From positions 62,001 through 126,000 of the forward strand of contig NZ_NMUN01000004.1 in assembly GCF_002812725.1 (NCBI RefSeq): a stretch of DNA of 64,000 bases, read 5' to 3'. The notes beneath the pieces are model-generated. The model was not told the origin of the DNA. It saw nothing but the letters and a program-made list of their open reading frames with translations, and ran no database searches. This stretch comes from Microbacterium sp. BR1. GTDB taxonomy: Bacteria > Actinomycetota > Actinomycetes > Actinomycetales > Microbacteriaceae. Position 1 is the first letter of the stretch, and every line of letters starts with the position of its first letter. The position numbers were made by a program, and so were the translations under genes. Below are positions 33,796-42,764 of the stretch, one piece after another.

Positions 33796-35145
33796 GTGGG
33801 TGCGCTGGACGAGGGTGTGCAACAGTGGCGCGCGTCGCTCGCGCGTGGCCGGGTGATCGACGCCGCGGACCTCGATGAGCTCGAGGAGCACCTGCGCGAT
33901 CAGGCGGAGGACCTCACCGCGTCGGGCCTGAGCGAGGACGAGGCATTCTTGATCGCGCTCAAACGCCTCGGTGCGGCGGATCGTCTGACCGCCGAGTTCG
34001 CCCGGGAGCATGGCGACCGGCTGTGGAAGCACCTGGTGCTCGCACCGGAGGCGGATGCGGGCGACGGGCGGTCGAAGCATCCGCTGTCCGTGATGATCGC
34101 GTTCGCGCTGCTCGCTGCCGTATCGATCCAGGTGGGCCGGGTCGCGGCAGAGAGCGGCGGCGGCATGGCGTCGTGGTTCCCGCGGAACGTCAGCCTGTTC
34201 GTGCTGCCGGTGCTGGCCGGGTACCTCGCCTGGACGCGGGGGATGACGCGCGGGCGGGCTCTCGTCATCGGCGCGATCGTGGCGGTCCTCGCGATCGGCG
34301 TGAACGTGTTCCCCTTCGACGATTCGTCGGCGACCGCGACCCTGATAGCGATACACCTGCCCGTCGTTCTGTGGTTCGTCGTCGGCGCCGCCTATGTCAG
34401 TGCGGAGTGGCGATCGAGTGCTCGGCGAATGGACTTCATCCGGTTCACGGGGGAGTGGGCGATCTACCTCGTCCTGATCGCGCTCGGGGGCGGCGTGCTG
34501 ATCGGGCTGACGGTGCTGGTGATCTCGCCGATCGCGCCCGAATCGATCAGCGGGCTGGAGAAGTGGACGCTGCCCTCCGGCGGCGCGGCGGCGGTGATCG
34601 TCGCGGCCTGGCTCGTCGAGGCCAAGAAGAGCGTGATCGAGAACATCGCACCCGTGCTGACGGCGATCTTCACGCCCCTGTTCGCCGCGATGCTCGGGGT
34701 GGCCGTGGTGCTGTATGCCGTTGCCGGCATCGGTCGCGAGTTCGACCGCGAGCTGCTGACGGGGTTCGACGCGCTGCTGCTGGTCGTGCTCGGCCTGGTT
34801 CTGTATGGCCTGTCGGCTCGACCCGAAACGGCGCGCGCGGGTGCGATGGACGTCATCCGTCTGGTCACCGTCGTCGCGGCACTGGTATTGGATGCTCTGG
34901 TGTTCGGCTCGCTCGTCGCCCGGATCGGCGACCTCGGGCTGACACCCAACCGCGTCGCCGCGATCGGTCTGAACGCGCTGCTGATCGTCAACCTGGCGGT
35001 AACGGCCTGGCTGTCGATTCGGCTGCTGATCGGGCGCGCACCCGTGTCGCGCCTGGTGCGCTGGCAGACGTCGTACCTGCCCGTGTTCGCCGTGTGGGCG
35101 GCGTTCGTCGTGCTCGCCCTGCCACCGCTCCTCGGCTTCGCGTGA
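33796..35145 (+). CDS. Membrane protein with permease-prefix (HAAS-like) domain
   Basis: A 449-residue protein whose first 75 residues form a cytoplasmic helical domain (DLDELEEHLRDQAEDLTASGLSEDEAFLIALKRLGAADRLTAEFARE), the 'permease prefix' found next to PadR regulators. About ten membrane helices follow, from about residue 90 to the end, with no catalytic motif and no FtsX or ABC signature. The GTG at 33796 begins one base after the PadR stop, so the pair forms one operon. The function is unknown; these pairs often answer membrane stress or antibiotics, an inference from related systems. Confidence 0.8.
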   Translation: MGALDEGVQQWRASLARGRVIDAADLDELEEHLRDQAEDLTASGLSEDEAFLIALKRLGAADRLTAEFAREHGDRLWKHLVLAPEADAGDGRSKHPLSVMIAFALLAAVSIQVGRVAAESGGGMASWFPRNVSLFVLPVLAGYLAWTRGMTRGRALVIGAIVAVLAIGVNVFPFDDSSATATLIAIHLPVVLWFVVGAAYVSAEWRSSARRMDFIRFTGEWAIYLVLIALGGGVLIGLTVLVISPIAPESISGLEKWTLPSGGAAAVIVAAWLVEAKKSVIENIAPVLTAIFTPLFAAMLGVAVVLYAVAGIGREFDRELLTGFDALLLVVLGLVLYGLSARPETARAGAMDVIRLVTVVAALVLDALVFGSLVARIGDLGLTPNRVAAIGLNALLIVNLAVTAWLSIRLLIGRAPVSRLVRWQTSYLPVFAVWAAFVVLALPPLLGFA

Positions 35146-35203
35146 TCGGAGTGCGTCGAGGGGGACGGGACCTTCGGCCGTACTCGCGTTCGGGAACACC
35201 GCA

Positions 35204-35209
35204 TAGCGT
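35204..35209 (+). promoter_or_regulatory. -10 box of a leaderless-type promoter
   Basis: TAGCGT lies 6 bases before the ATG at 35216 of the small membrane protein. Confidence 0.45.
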
Positions 35210-35215
35210 CGGGCC

Positions 35216-35656
35216 ATGGACACATCTCGGTTGTGGCGCATCCTGCTGTTGGTCGTCTCGGGATTCAACGCGCTTTCGGCGGTGGTCGGTGGGATCGGTT
35301 TGATGACGCCGTGGTCGCTCGGCATGCCGACCTGGTGGATCGAAGACAGCGTGTTCACCTATGTGAGCGTCGGCCTGATCCTGTTGGTCGTGGTGGGCGG
35401 GACGCAGGGCTTGGCGTTCGTTCTGCTGTTGTTGCGTCGTCCCTACGCTATGTTCGCGAACGCGGTCGCGGGGTTCGGCATGGTGATCTGGATCTATGTC
35501 GAGGTCGCGTTGGTGCCGGTGTTTTCGCTGCTGCAGACGCTCTACATCGGCACGGGGATAGCTCAGCTCGCCCTCACGCTCGCGTGCCTGGGCGTTCTGC
35601 GGCGCGACGCCGGCGTCACGGCTTGGACGCGTCCCGGCATCCGTCGCCGCTCATGA
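35216..35656 (+). CDS. Small four-helix membrane protein of unknown function
   Basis: A 146-residue protein with four predicted membrane helices: ILLLVVSGFNALSAVVGGIGL, VFTYVSVGLILLVVVGGTQGLAFVLLL, YAMFANAVAGFGMVIWIYVEVALV and IGTGIAQLALTLACLGVL. Short charged loops and a basic C-terminus (RPGIRRRS) follow. No family was recognised with confidence; such proteins are common in actinobacteria as hypothetical membrane proteins. It has its own leaderless-type promoter, 70 bases after the previous gene, and converges on the DhaK operon. Confidence 0.7.
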   Translation: MDTSRLWRILLLVVSGFNALSAVVGGIGLMTPWSLGMPTWWIEDSVFTYVSVGLILLVVVGGTQGLAFVLLLLRRPYAMFANAVAGFGMVIWIYVEVALVPVFSLLQTLYIGTGIAQLALTLACLGVLRRDAGVTAWTRPGIRRRS

Positions 35657-35698
35657 GGTGGCGCGGGGGTTCACGGCTCGTCCCCGAGTGACCGATTC

Positions 35699-37402
35699 CT
35701 ATCGCGCCGATACAGCGGCCTCAGCCAGCAGCGCGAAAGACGTCGCGCCCGCATCCGGTGTTCCGACCGATCGCGCTCCGTGAATGCGCGCCCGACCTTT
35801 TCGCGGTGACAGAGCAGCGCTGTCTCGGGCTGCCCGGGTCGCTGCCGCAGCCGCCGCCCCCCACGCGCTGTGGACGTTCTCACCCTCGTCGATCCGCTCC
35901 CGCAGCGTTGCGACGAACGGCACGATTGCATCCACCATGGTCTTGTCGCCCGGCTCTGCCCCTCCGCGTGCGACGATGGCGACGGCGAACGCACTGACGG
36001 CGGCCCCGACGGTCGTCGAGCTGGGCGCTTCCGTGTCGCCGACCACGGCGCCGGCGGCGACCAGCCCCGCCCCCCACAGCGCGCCGGATGTCCCGCCGGC
36101 GACCGCCGACCAACGCTCGCCCGCGAGCCGCAGCGCCGTTCCGGCACCCGCCCCGGCATCGACGGCGCGCCGCGCCGCCGCCAGCGCACCCTTGACACCG
36201 GCGACCATCCCGATTCCGTGGTCGCCGTCGCCCGCGATCGCGTCGAGGCGACCGAGTTCGTCCGCGGCGAGTTCGATGGCGGCGGAGGCTGTGCTCAGTC
36301 GATGCACGATGTCGCGCGCCGATCGGTTCGACTCCGTCGTGCCGGCGGCGACGCCGGAGTCGAGACGCTGGTCGATCGGGTAGTCGGGCTCCCGACCCGC
36401 TTCGGGGTCGAGCAGCGGCCGAGCGAGTGCGACCGAGTCAACGGGGTCGAGCCACAGATCCTCGAGCTCGGTATCCAGATAGGTGATGCTCACCGAGAGT
36501 CCCGCCATGTCGAGGCTCGTCATGTACTCGCCGACGAGCGGAGCCACGAGCTTCATCCCGGCTTCCTCGAGACGCTGACGCACGCGGGCGAACACCAGAT
36601 TCAGTTCGTCGTACTTCGTCGTGCCGAGTCCGTTGACGACCACCGCAAGCCGCTGACCGACCTTTGCGGGGCGTTCCGCGAGCAAACCGTCGATCAGGAC
36701 ATCCGCGACTTCCGCCGCCGTTCCGATGTCCTGCTCGGCGATCCCCGGTTCTCCGTGAATGCCCATCCCGACTGCCATGCGGCCGACCGGGACGGTGAAC
36801 AGAGGAGCCGGGGCGCCCGGGAGGGTGCATCCCGAGAAGGCGACTCCGAATGTCCTCGTCGCCTTCACGGCTGACTTCGCGACACGCTCCGCCTCGTCGA
36901 GTCCGCCTCCGCGCTCTGCGGCGGCGCCGACGATCTTGAGGACGATCAGACTGCCGGCGATGCCCCGGCGCCCCTCCGGTGCATCCGGCGTCCCGGACGC
37001 GATGTCGTCCGCGACGACGACGGTGCGCGCGTCGACACCACTCATCAGGAGTTTGTCTTGTGCGCCGCCGAAATGGAGGATGTCGCCCGCGTAGTTGATC
37101 GGGACGAAGAGGATCCCGCCCCCTTCGTCGGCAAGCCGGACGACGTCCAGGATCTGCTTCTCGGAGGGGGAGGAGAAGATGTTGCCGCAGACGGCTGCAT
37201 CGACGAAACCGCGCCCCACCCAGCCGGCGAATGCGGGATAGTGCCCCGATCCGCCGCCCGCGACGATGGCCACCTTTCCGGGCCTTCGCACGCGCCTGAC
37301 CACCCCGCCCGGCGCGGGCGCCACACGATCGGCATGAGCGGAGCAGAACCCGCGGAGGGATTCGGCGACGAACGTCGCCGGGTCGTTGATGAGCGGACTC
37401 AA
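35699..37402 (-). CDS. Fused DhaK-DhaL kinase (dihydroxyacetone kinase family)
   Basis: A 567-residue single-chain ATP-dependent kinase for a short keto-sugar such as dihydroxyacetone or a C4 ketose. The DhaK part (1-330) has GGGSGHYPAFAGWVG and the substrate-binding His216 in MGIHGEPG; the DhaL part (from about 365) has the nucleotide site DAIAGDGDHGIGMVAGVKGAL and SGALWGAGL. The start is a TTG at 37402 placed 8 bases after AGAGGAGG, a strong ribosome site; no ATG or GTG fits. It is the last gene of the leftward accessory operon. C4 kinases LerK/DerK are in this family, but no isomerase partner lies nearby. Confidence 0.9.
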   Translation of the reverse strand: MSPLINDPATFVAESLRGFCSAHADRVAPAPGGVVRRVRRPGKVAIVAGGGSGHYPAFAGWVGRGFVDAAVCGNIFSSPSEKQILDVVRLADEGGGILFVPINYAGDILHFGGAQDKLLMSGVDARTVVVADDIASGTPDAPEGRRGIAGSLIVLKIVGAAAERGGGLDEAERVAKSAVKATRTFGVAFSGCTLPGAPAPLFTVPVGRMAVGMGIHGEPGIAEQDIGTAAEVADVLIDGLLAERPAKVGQRLAVVVNGLGTTKYDELNLVFARVRQRLEEAGMKLVAPLVGEYMTSLDMAGLSVSITYLDTELEDLWLDPVDSVALARPLLDPEAGREPDYPIDQRLDSGVAAGTTESNRSARDIVHRLSTASAAIELAADELGRLDAIAGDGDHGIGMVAGVKGALAAARRAVDAGAGAGTALRLAGERWSAVAGGTSGALWGAGLVAAGAVVGDTEAPSSTTVGAAVSAFAVAIVARGGAEPGDKTMVDAIVPFVATLRERIDEGENVHSAWGAAAAAATRAARDSAALSPRKGRARIHGARSVGTPDAGATSFALLAEAAVSAR

Positions 37403-37448
37403 CTGGCGGTCCTCCTCTTTCTCGTGTTGGCGTGCCGCGCGTGAGCGG

Positions 37449-37913
37449 TCACTCGAATGGGATATCGGTGATCGCGTCGCGCCGGTGGAAGCGCCAGCAC
37501 CCGTCCTCACGGATGTAGTGGTCGTCGTAGTGGCCGATCTTGGTGAGCCGAGGGTCACCGTCGGCGCTGACGGTGAAATACAGCCACGTCGAGGTACCGG
37601 TCCCGCGGTCACCGTCGACCTCGATGAGCGCGTTCGCCGTGGCGTGGAAGTCGGAGCCGACCTCGTTCGTCAGCAGATTACCGCTCATGCCGTCCACCAG
37701 AGCGCGAATCGCTGCCCGCCCCGTGGCCTGCAGCTCGGGCGTGCACCAGAGGGTGCCGGCCTCGGCGAACAACTCCGCGTAGGCCACGACGTCCTTGCCG
37801 TCCAGCGCCTGCTTGTACGCGGCGGTCAGTCGTCGGATCTGCTCGATGTCCTCGAGTCGTCGAGCACGCGTCTCGGCGTCCATCGACGATCGCTCTGCGT
37901 TCCCGCGGTTCAC
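37449..37913 (-). CDS. SnoaL/NTF2-like protein 1
   Basis: A 154-residue single-domain protein of the SnoaL-like (NTF2 superfamily) alpha+beta barrel. DIEQIRRLTAAYKQALDGKDVVAYAELFAEAGTLWC is the typical helical start, and GHYDDHYIREDGCWRFHRRDA the closing sheet with the D-x-Y-x-R-E-D-G-x-W-R-F signature. Members act as small enzymes (cyclases, isomerases, dehydratases) or binding proteins. The GTG at 37913 overlaps the previous stop (GTGA); an ATG ten codons later is possible. It is paired with a second SnoaL-like protein directly upstream, which suggests a heterodimer or two steps of one pathway. Confidence 0.82.
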   Translation of the reverse strand: MNRGNAERSSMDAETRARRLEDIEQIRRLTAAYKQALDGKDVVAYAELFAEAGTLWCTPELQATGRAAIRALVDGMSGNLLTNEVGSDFHATANALIEVDGDRGTGTSTWLYFTVSADGDPRLTKIGHYDDHYIREDGCWRFHRRDAITDIPFE

Positions 37914-38350
37914 CGCGGCACATCCACGTGCGCCGTACGCTTGGCGAACTTCCAGGCGCCGTCTTCGCGGACGTATTCATCCTCGTAGTGACCCAGCAGG
38001 ATGATCTCGGGAGTGTCGTCCGAGCTGCGCCCCAGCAAGGTCCAGAGGCATTCGCCCGTCGCGGTGTCGCCGTCGAGCACGATCACGGGCTCTGTGACGA
38101 AGTGGACGGTTGTGCGCCCGGGTGCGGGCGGATTGGGAGCGAGCCGCTCCTCGAGCATCGCCCGAATGCCGCCCGGTGTCCGGGCGGTGCCCGTCCGTCC
38201 GGACCAGATGCCGTCGGCGGCGAACAGAGCCGCATAGGCCGCCATGTCCCGTCGGTCGAGGTGTTCTCGGTACCGGAACACCAGCGCGCGGATCTCGACG
38301 AGATCCTCGAGACGCCCGATTCGCGCCTCGGTCTGCGACGTCGCGCTCAC
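37910..38350 (-). CDS. SnoaL/NTF2-like protein 2
   Basis: A 146-residue protein of the same fold as its downstream neighbour: RIGRLEDLVEIRALVFRYREHLDRRDMAAYAALFAADGIW at the start and LLGHYEDEYVREDGAWKFAKRTAHVDVPR at the end. The two share the order of motifs but not close identity, so the pair is an old duplication or two independent members. The GTG start at 38350 overlaps the SMP-30 gene's stop (GTGA), and its own stop overlaps the next start, a tightly coupled trio. No catalytic residues can be assigned safely. Confidence 0.85.
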   Translation of the reverse strand: MSATSQTEARIGRLEDLVEIRALVFRYREHLDRRDMAAYAALFAADGIWSGRTGTARTPGGIRAMLEERLAPNPPAPGRTTVHFVTEPVIVLDGDTATGECLWTLLGRSSDDTPEIILLGHYEDEYVREDGAWKFAKRTAHVDVPR

Positions 38351-39276
38351 GAGTCCCACCGATCCGGTCGGTGATACGGCAGTCGACACGACGCGACCTT
38401 CGTCTGCACCCGGTACAGCTTCGTCGTCATGGTGACGAACAGGGTCCGGAGGTCGGCACCACCCCAGACCAGGTTTCCCGCGACCTCCGGGGTGGGGAGG
38501 ATGCCCAGCAGTTCTTCCTCGGGTGAGAAGATCCAGATCCCGTCGCGAGCAGTGCACCAGACGTTTCCGAGCTCGTCGGTCTTCATCCCGTCGGGATTGC
38601 CCGTGCCGGGTATCCCGGTGCTCCCCATGTCCTCGCAGACGATGCGCCCGCGCACCAGCGCGCCGTCGGTGGCGACGTCGAACGCCTTCAGATTCGTGCG
38701 GTCGTTGATGTACATGGTCTTCTCGTCCGGTGAGAAGCACAGGCCGTTGGGCTGCTCGAACTCGCCCGGTTCGACGACCAGTTGAACGGGCCCGCCACCG
38801 GGGGGCACGCGGAAGACCCCCTGGAAGTCGAGCTCGCATTCGCGCCCGACACCGACGGCCACCGGCCAGCGGCCGTAGTTGGGATCGGTGAAGTAGATGC
38901 TTCCGTCCGAGTGCGTGACGACGTCGTTCGGACTGTTCAGGTACTTGCCTCGATAGTGGAACGCCGGGATCTCCCGCCGACCGTCGGGAAAGATGCGCAC
39001 GAGGGAGCTCGTGACCTGCTCGCAGACGAGGAGTCCGCCGCCGGGCTCGAACACGGCGCCGTTGCCCTTGAAATCCGGCGACTCCAGGAGCTCCGCGCCG
39101 CGCGCCTGCGTCCAACGCCACCGCGCGTCGCCTGGAATGTCGTGAAAGATCAGCTCGTCGGTGACGTCGTTCCACGCGGGTCCCTCGGAGAAGACGAATC
39201 CGTCGGCGAGCTGTTCGAACTCGGCGTCGGAGTCGATCAGGTGGTGCAAGCTCTCGCTGATGTGCATTGCGGTCAT
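38347..39276 (-). CDS. SMP-30/gluconolactonase-like hydrolase
   Basis: A 309-residue six-bladed beta-propeller of the SMP-30/SGL family, which hydrolyses aldonolactones or related lactones with a divalent metal. Visible blades and metal residues are FVFSEGPAWNDVTDELIFHDIPGD (Glu), LNSPNDVVTHSDGSIYFTDPNYG (Asn-Asp), FEQPNGLCFSPDEKTMYINDR and NPDGMKTDELGNVW (Asp). The ATG at 39276 lies 9 bases after GAAGGAAG; an alternative ATG is 3 codons downstream. It follows the binding-protein gene by about 113 bases. Opening a sugar lactone after import is the natural role in this operon. Confidence 0.9.
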   Translation of the reverse strand: MTAMHISESLHHLIDSDAEFEQLADGFVFSEGPAWNDVTDELIFHDIPGDARWRWTQARGAELLESPDFKGNGAVFEPGGGLLVCEQVTSSLVRIFPDGRREIPAFHYRGKYLNSPNDVVTHSDGSIYFTDPNYGRWPVAVGVGRECELDFQGVFRVPPGGGPVQLVVEPGEFEQPNGLCFSPDEKTMYINDRTNLKAFDVATDGALVRGRIVCEDMGSTGIPGTGNPDGMKTDELGNVWCTARDGIWIFSPEEELLGILPTPEVAGNLVWGGADLRTLFVTMTTKLYRVQTKVASCRLPYHRPDRWDS

Positions 39277-39389
39277 GGGTATGTCTTCCTTCGGTGATGT
39301 CTGAGCGAGCGCGGCCGGTGCCGAGCAGATGGGTGCCGCCGGAGCGATCTCGGCGATCGCGTCCGGCGACACCCGCCGGCACCGTCGAG

Positions 39390-40685
39390 CTACTCGACGA
39401 GGTCCTTGCCGGGGCCACCCGTCGTGGTGAAGAACTGGTCGAGGTACGACTGCGGGGCGAAGTCGTTCGGCGAGCCGAGCGGGTCCCCGAGGTCGTTCAG
39501 CGTTGCGCCCTCGGGCACGAGCGACTTGACGTTGTCCTTTGTGACCACGGGCACCTGGATCGGGATGTCCGTCACCTTGGGGCCGTTTCCGGCCAGTGTG
39601 TTCAGGAGGATCCGCATCGCGGCCCATGCCTGCTGGTTGCCGTTGTACGCGCTTCCGCCCGTGACGTAGCCCTCGTCGAGGTGGTCGGCGAAGTACGAGA
39701 GGTCGCCTGCCTGGCCGCCGACCATGTTCACGATGGGCACGTCGCGTCCGACCTGCTCGAATGCCTGGATGACGCCCTGGGCCATGATGCCGTTCTGCAG
39801 GACCCCGTCGATCTGGCCCGGGTGTGAGACGAGGAACTGCTGCATCGCCGTCTTCGTCGTCGCGTTGTTCCAGTTGCCGTTGATCTCACCGATGATGTTG
39901 AGGTCGGGGCACGCATCGATCATCGTCTTGATCTGGTCGTAACCGTAGGTCTCGGCGGCGGCGCCCTGCATGCCGCGAACCACCACGATGTCACCCTTGC
40001 CGCCGAGGGCCTTGATCGTTTCGGCGGTGCCGCCCGCGATGTTGAGCGGGTTGGCCGAGATGGCGTACTCGGACGGACTGGTGTTGCCCATGATGACCGT
40101 GGGGATGCCCGCCTCGCCGGCCTCCGTGAGCGCGGGTGCAAGCGGGTCCGCGGCAATCGGAAGCATGATGACGCCGTCGACGCCGTCGCGCACCAGCGAT
40201 TGGAACCCGGCGATCTGGTCGGCGGGAGTCTGCGTCGCGGCGTCCGGCAGGATGCTCATCTCCAGCTCGCCTTCCACGAGACCGAGCTCTTTGGCCTTCT
40301 GGAACGCATCCTCCATGCCCTGGAACAGGTTGGTGACCCACGCGGAGTTGGGCGCGAACGAGCTGAACCCGATGCGCCACGGTCCGGGCTTGGCCTCCAT
40401 GTCCGCGTAGGGGCTCACACGCACGGGACCCGGGTAGCCGCTGAACAGCTCCTTCGTGGCGTCGGTGAGCTCCGCGTCGGCGCCGTCGACGAAGTTGGGC
40501 GGGATGTTGGGCACTTCGCCGCACTCGCTGGCCATTCCGGAACTCGTGGGAGCACTGCTGCTCCCGACCGTCGCGCCGCCCGAGCCGCACCCGGCGAGGA
40601 GCACGGCGACGCCGGCGATGGCCACGAGAGCGGCCGGACGTAGTGCCCGCGTCTGTCGACGCGAGATGGACTTCTGATAGGACAC
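39390..40685 (-). CDS. Sugar-type ABC transporter substrate-binding lipoprotein
   Basis: A 431-residue extracytoplasmic receptor of the ribose-binding (Peripla_BP_4, cluster B) class. A basic start (MSYQKSISRRQTRALRP) and hydrophobic stretch end in the lipobox LLAGC, with Cys33 as the lipidation site. The mature part begins low-complexity, then shows WRIGFSSFAPNSAWVTNLFQGME, DGVDGVIMLPIAADPLAPAL and GIPTVIMGNTSPSEY, as in RbsB. The ligand cannot be read. GTG start after GAAAGAGAGA. A perfect stem-loop separates it from the permease gene upstream, which may raise its expression relative to the permeases. Confidence 0.9.
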   Translation of the reverse strand: MSYQKSISRRQTRALRPAALVAIAGVAVLLAGCGSGGATVGSSSAPTSSGMASECGEVPNIPPNFVDGADAELTDATKELFSGYPGPVRVSPYADMEAKPGPWRIGFSSFAPNSAWVTNLFQGMEDAFQKAKELGLVEGELEMSILPDAATQTPADQIAGFQSLVRDGVDGVIMLPIAADPLAPALTEAGEAGIPTVIMGNTSPSEYAISANPLNIAGGTAETIKALGGKGDIVVVRGMQGAAAETYGYDQIKTMIDACPDLNIIGEINGNWNNATTKTAMQQFLVSHPGQIDGVLQNGIMAQGVIQAFEQVGRDVPIVNMVGGQAGDLSYFADHLDEGYVTGGSAYNGNQQAWAAMRILLNTLAGNGPKVTDIPIQVPVVTKDNVKSLVPEGATLNDLGDPLGSPNDFAPQSYLDQFFTTTGGPGKDLVE

Positions 40686-40717
40686 CGTTGTCTCTCTTTC
40701 TCTTGTTTGTTGTGCAA

Positions 40718-40739
40718 CGAAAGCTGCGTGCAGCTTTCG
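40718..40739 (-). promoter_or_regulatory. Intercistronic stem-loop between permease and binding protein
   Basis: A perfect 22-base palindrome with arms CGAAAGCTGC and GCAGCTTTCG (effectively 9 bp with a 4-base loop in RNA). It lies in the only sizeable gap (76 bases) of the ABC part of the operon, just before the binding-protein gene. It probably stabilises the 3' part or attenuates the 5' part of the message. Confidence 0.7.
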
Positions 40740-40761
40740 AGGGGATCGGGATGGGTCGAGT

Positions 40762-41781
40762 TCAGACGAGATCTCGGATTCGTCGCTCGCGTCCGTACAG
40801 GGTCACGGCGAGGAGGATGATGATGCCGTAGAGCAGCTGCTGGTCGGCCGTGTCGGCTCCGTGCCCGATGAGCACGATCATGAGGACCGACAGGAACAAC
40901 GTGCCGATGACCGTACGGGTGTAGTCGCCAGGACCGCCGAACACCGTGCCCCCGACGACCACGGTCGCGACGGACTGGAACAGGTAAGGGTTGCCGAGCG
41001 TCGAGTCGACGCTGCCGGAGAACCCCGCGAGCAGGACGCCCACGAGGACGGACGCCACGGCGCTGAACGCGAACACGAGGGTCCACACCGTCCGCGTCTT
41101 CACGAGCGAGTTCTCTGCCGCCAGGGGATTGGCGCCGGTGGCGAGGATGTGCCGACCGGGTACCGTGCGGTGCAGGAACAGTGCGACGGCGATGATCACG
41201 ACGACCCAGATCACGACCACCGGCGGGAAGGGGATGCCGAACGTGGACTGGATCGGCGAAGACAGCATCGAGAGCCACTGAGGTGCGCTGCCCGCGAGGG
41301 CTCCGCCGGTCTGAATCTGCATGGCACCGAGAGCGATCGCGCCCGTACCGAGTGTGACGACCAGGGGCGGAATGCTGAGTCGATGACAGATCTGACCGGC
41401 TGCGCCGCCGAGCAGGGTCGCGGCGATCACCGTGATGCCCAGTGCCACCCCCACGTCGACGTTGTAGATCGAACTGAGACTCGTGACCGAGAGTGCGCCG
41501 GCGACGATGAAACCCGATACCGACAGATCGAATCCGCCCATGATGATCAGCAGCGTCTGTCCGACGGATGCCAATCCCGCGAGCGCCGCCAGCACGAGGA
41601 TGGACTGCAGGGCGGGGAAGCTGAAGAATCCGTCGAGTGTGACGGCACCGACGACATAGACGATGATGAGCGCAAGCACCTGCAGCACAGGGAATCGGCG
41701 TTGGATCGCTGCGGCCCGTCTGAGCGTGCCCGAGAATCCGGGCGAGGCGGTTCGCGACGCTGGTGCGATGGAGGAGCTCAT
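40762..41781 (-). CDS. Sugar-type ABC transporter permease 2 (RbsC-like)
   Basis: A 339-residue membrane permease of the BPD_transp_2 (ribose/xylose type) family with about nine helices. The conserved ASVGQTLLIIMGGFDLSVSGFIVAGAL segment and TLGTGAIALGAMQIQTGGA further on identify it, as does the C-terminal GNPYLFQSVATVVVGGTVFGGPGDYTRTVIGTLFLSVL block. Its ATG overlaps the stop of permease 1 by 4 bases. It forms a likely heterodimer with permease 1, since the binding protein serves both. It ends with charged GRERRIRDLV. Confidence 0.92.
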   Translation of the reverse strand: MSSSIAPASRTASPGFSGTLRRAAAIQRRFPVLQVLALIIVYVVGAVTLDGFFSFPALQSILVLAALAGLASVGQTLLIIMGGFDLSVSGFIVAGALSVTSLSSIYNVDVGVALGITVIAATLLGGAAGQICHRLSIPPLVVTLGTGAIALGAMQIQTGGALAGSAPQWLSMLSSPIQSTFGIPFPPVVVIWVVVIIAVALFLHRTVPGRHILATGANPLAAENSLVKTRTVWTLVFAFSAVASVLVGVLLAGFSGSVDSTLGNPYLFQSVATVVVGGTVFGGPGDYTRTVIGTLFLSVLMIVLIGHGADTADQQLLYGIIILLAVTLYGRERRIRDLV

Positions 41782-42764
41782 GCGGATTCCTTCTTCTTGC
41801 GAGTCAGTTGCGCGCCGAGCACGACGGCAAGGATGAGCACGACGCCGTAGAGCAGCTGCAGCCAGGTGGGGTTGACGTCCAGCCCGCGCAGCAGACTCTG
41901 CAGCAAGTAGATGACGGCCGCGCCGAGCAGCGAGCCGAGCACACCGCCACGCCCGCCGACGAGCGAGGTCCCGCCGAGCGCGACGGCGGCGACGGCGACC
42001 AGGGTGTACGACGAGGACTGCCCCGCGTCCGCAGAGCTGACGAGCGCGACCAGGGCGAACGATCCGATCGCCGCGAAGAGGCCCCCGAAGACGTAAGCCA
42101 TCAGCCGGACGAACGCGACGTTCACTCCGCTCGCGAACGCGGCGGCGTCGTCGCTGCCGACCGCGTAGAGCATCCTCTTGTAGGGGATGAACCCGATAGC
42201 GCCCCAGATGAGCAGCGGGATGGAGATCATGATGAGCCCGCCGGGAATCGGGCCGACCATTCCGGAGAGACTCGAGACCCAGCTCCCCGTCATGCTGACG
42301 GGGTTCGGGATGAACTTGAGATTCACGCCGATGAGGACGAAATACATCGCCAGCGTGACCACCATCGGCGGAACGCGCAGGAGCACGATGAGCAGTCCAT
42401 TTATCCCGCCCATGACTGCTCCGACGAGCAGCACGAGGGGGACGGCTTCGATGCCGCCGAGGCCGTTCGGCACGAGGACGATGATGAACACGGCCGAGCA
42501 GAAGGTCATCAGCGGCGATATCGACAGATCGAATCCGCCGCGACCGCTGATGATCGAGGGGGTGCTCGCCATAGCGGCGATTGCGAGCGGGGCGAATGTC
42601 GCGAGCTGCTGGACCCAGCCGAAGTTCGGCTGGATGATCAGGTTCGCCACCAGCAGGATCACCGCGAGCAGCAGCGCGATGACGTAACTGTTGCGGCGCA
42701 GGAAGTCACGGACGCTGAATCCTCGGCGACCCGCCCGGGACGTGGTCAGGATGGTGTCGGTCAT
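41778..42764 (-). CDS. Sugar-type ABC transporter permease 1 (RbsC-like)
   Basis: A 328-residue permease of the same family as its neighbour, with STPSIISGRGGFDLSISPLMTFCSAVFI and the C-terminal VALGGTSLVGGRGGVLGSLLGAAVIYLLQSLL. The ATG at 42764 overlaps the ATPase stop by 4 bases, which fixes the start. Two separate RbsC-type permeases in one operon, rather than one homodimeric permease, is the pattern of the AI-2/rhamnose and several actinobacterial sugar systems. Confidence 0.92.
   Translation of the reverse strand: MTDTILTTSRAGRRGFSVRDFLRRNSYVIALLLAVILLVANLIIQPNFGWVQQLATFAPLAIAAMASTPSIISGRGGFDLSISPLMTFCSAVFIIVLVPNGLGGIEAVPLVLLVGAVMGGINGLLIVLLRVPPMVVTLAMYFVLIGVNLKFIPNPVSMTGSWVSSLSGMVGPIPGGLIMISIPLLIWGAIGFIPYKRMLYAVGSDDAAAFASGVNVAFVRLMAYVFGGLFAAIGSFALVALVSSADAGQSSSYTLVAVAAVALGGTSLVGGRGGVLGSLLGAAVIYLLQSLLRGLDVNPTWLQLLYGVVLILAVVLGAQLTRKKKESA

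Noticed and set aside
33649..35358. A 569-codon minus-strand frame opposite the permease-prefix gene
   Set aside because: The plus-strand gene has membrane helices and a PadR partner; the minus frame is polar low-complexity sequence.
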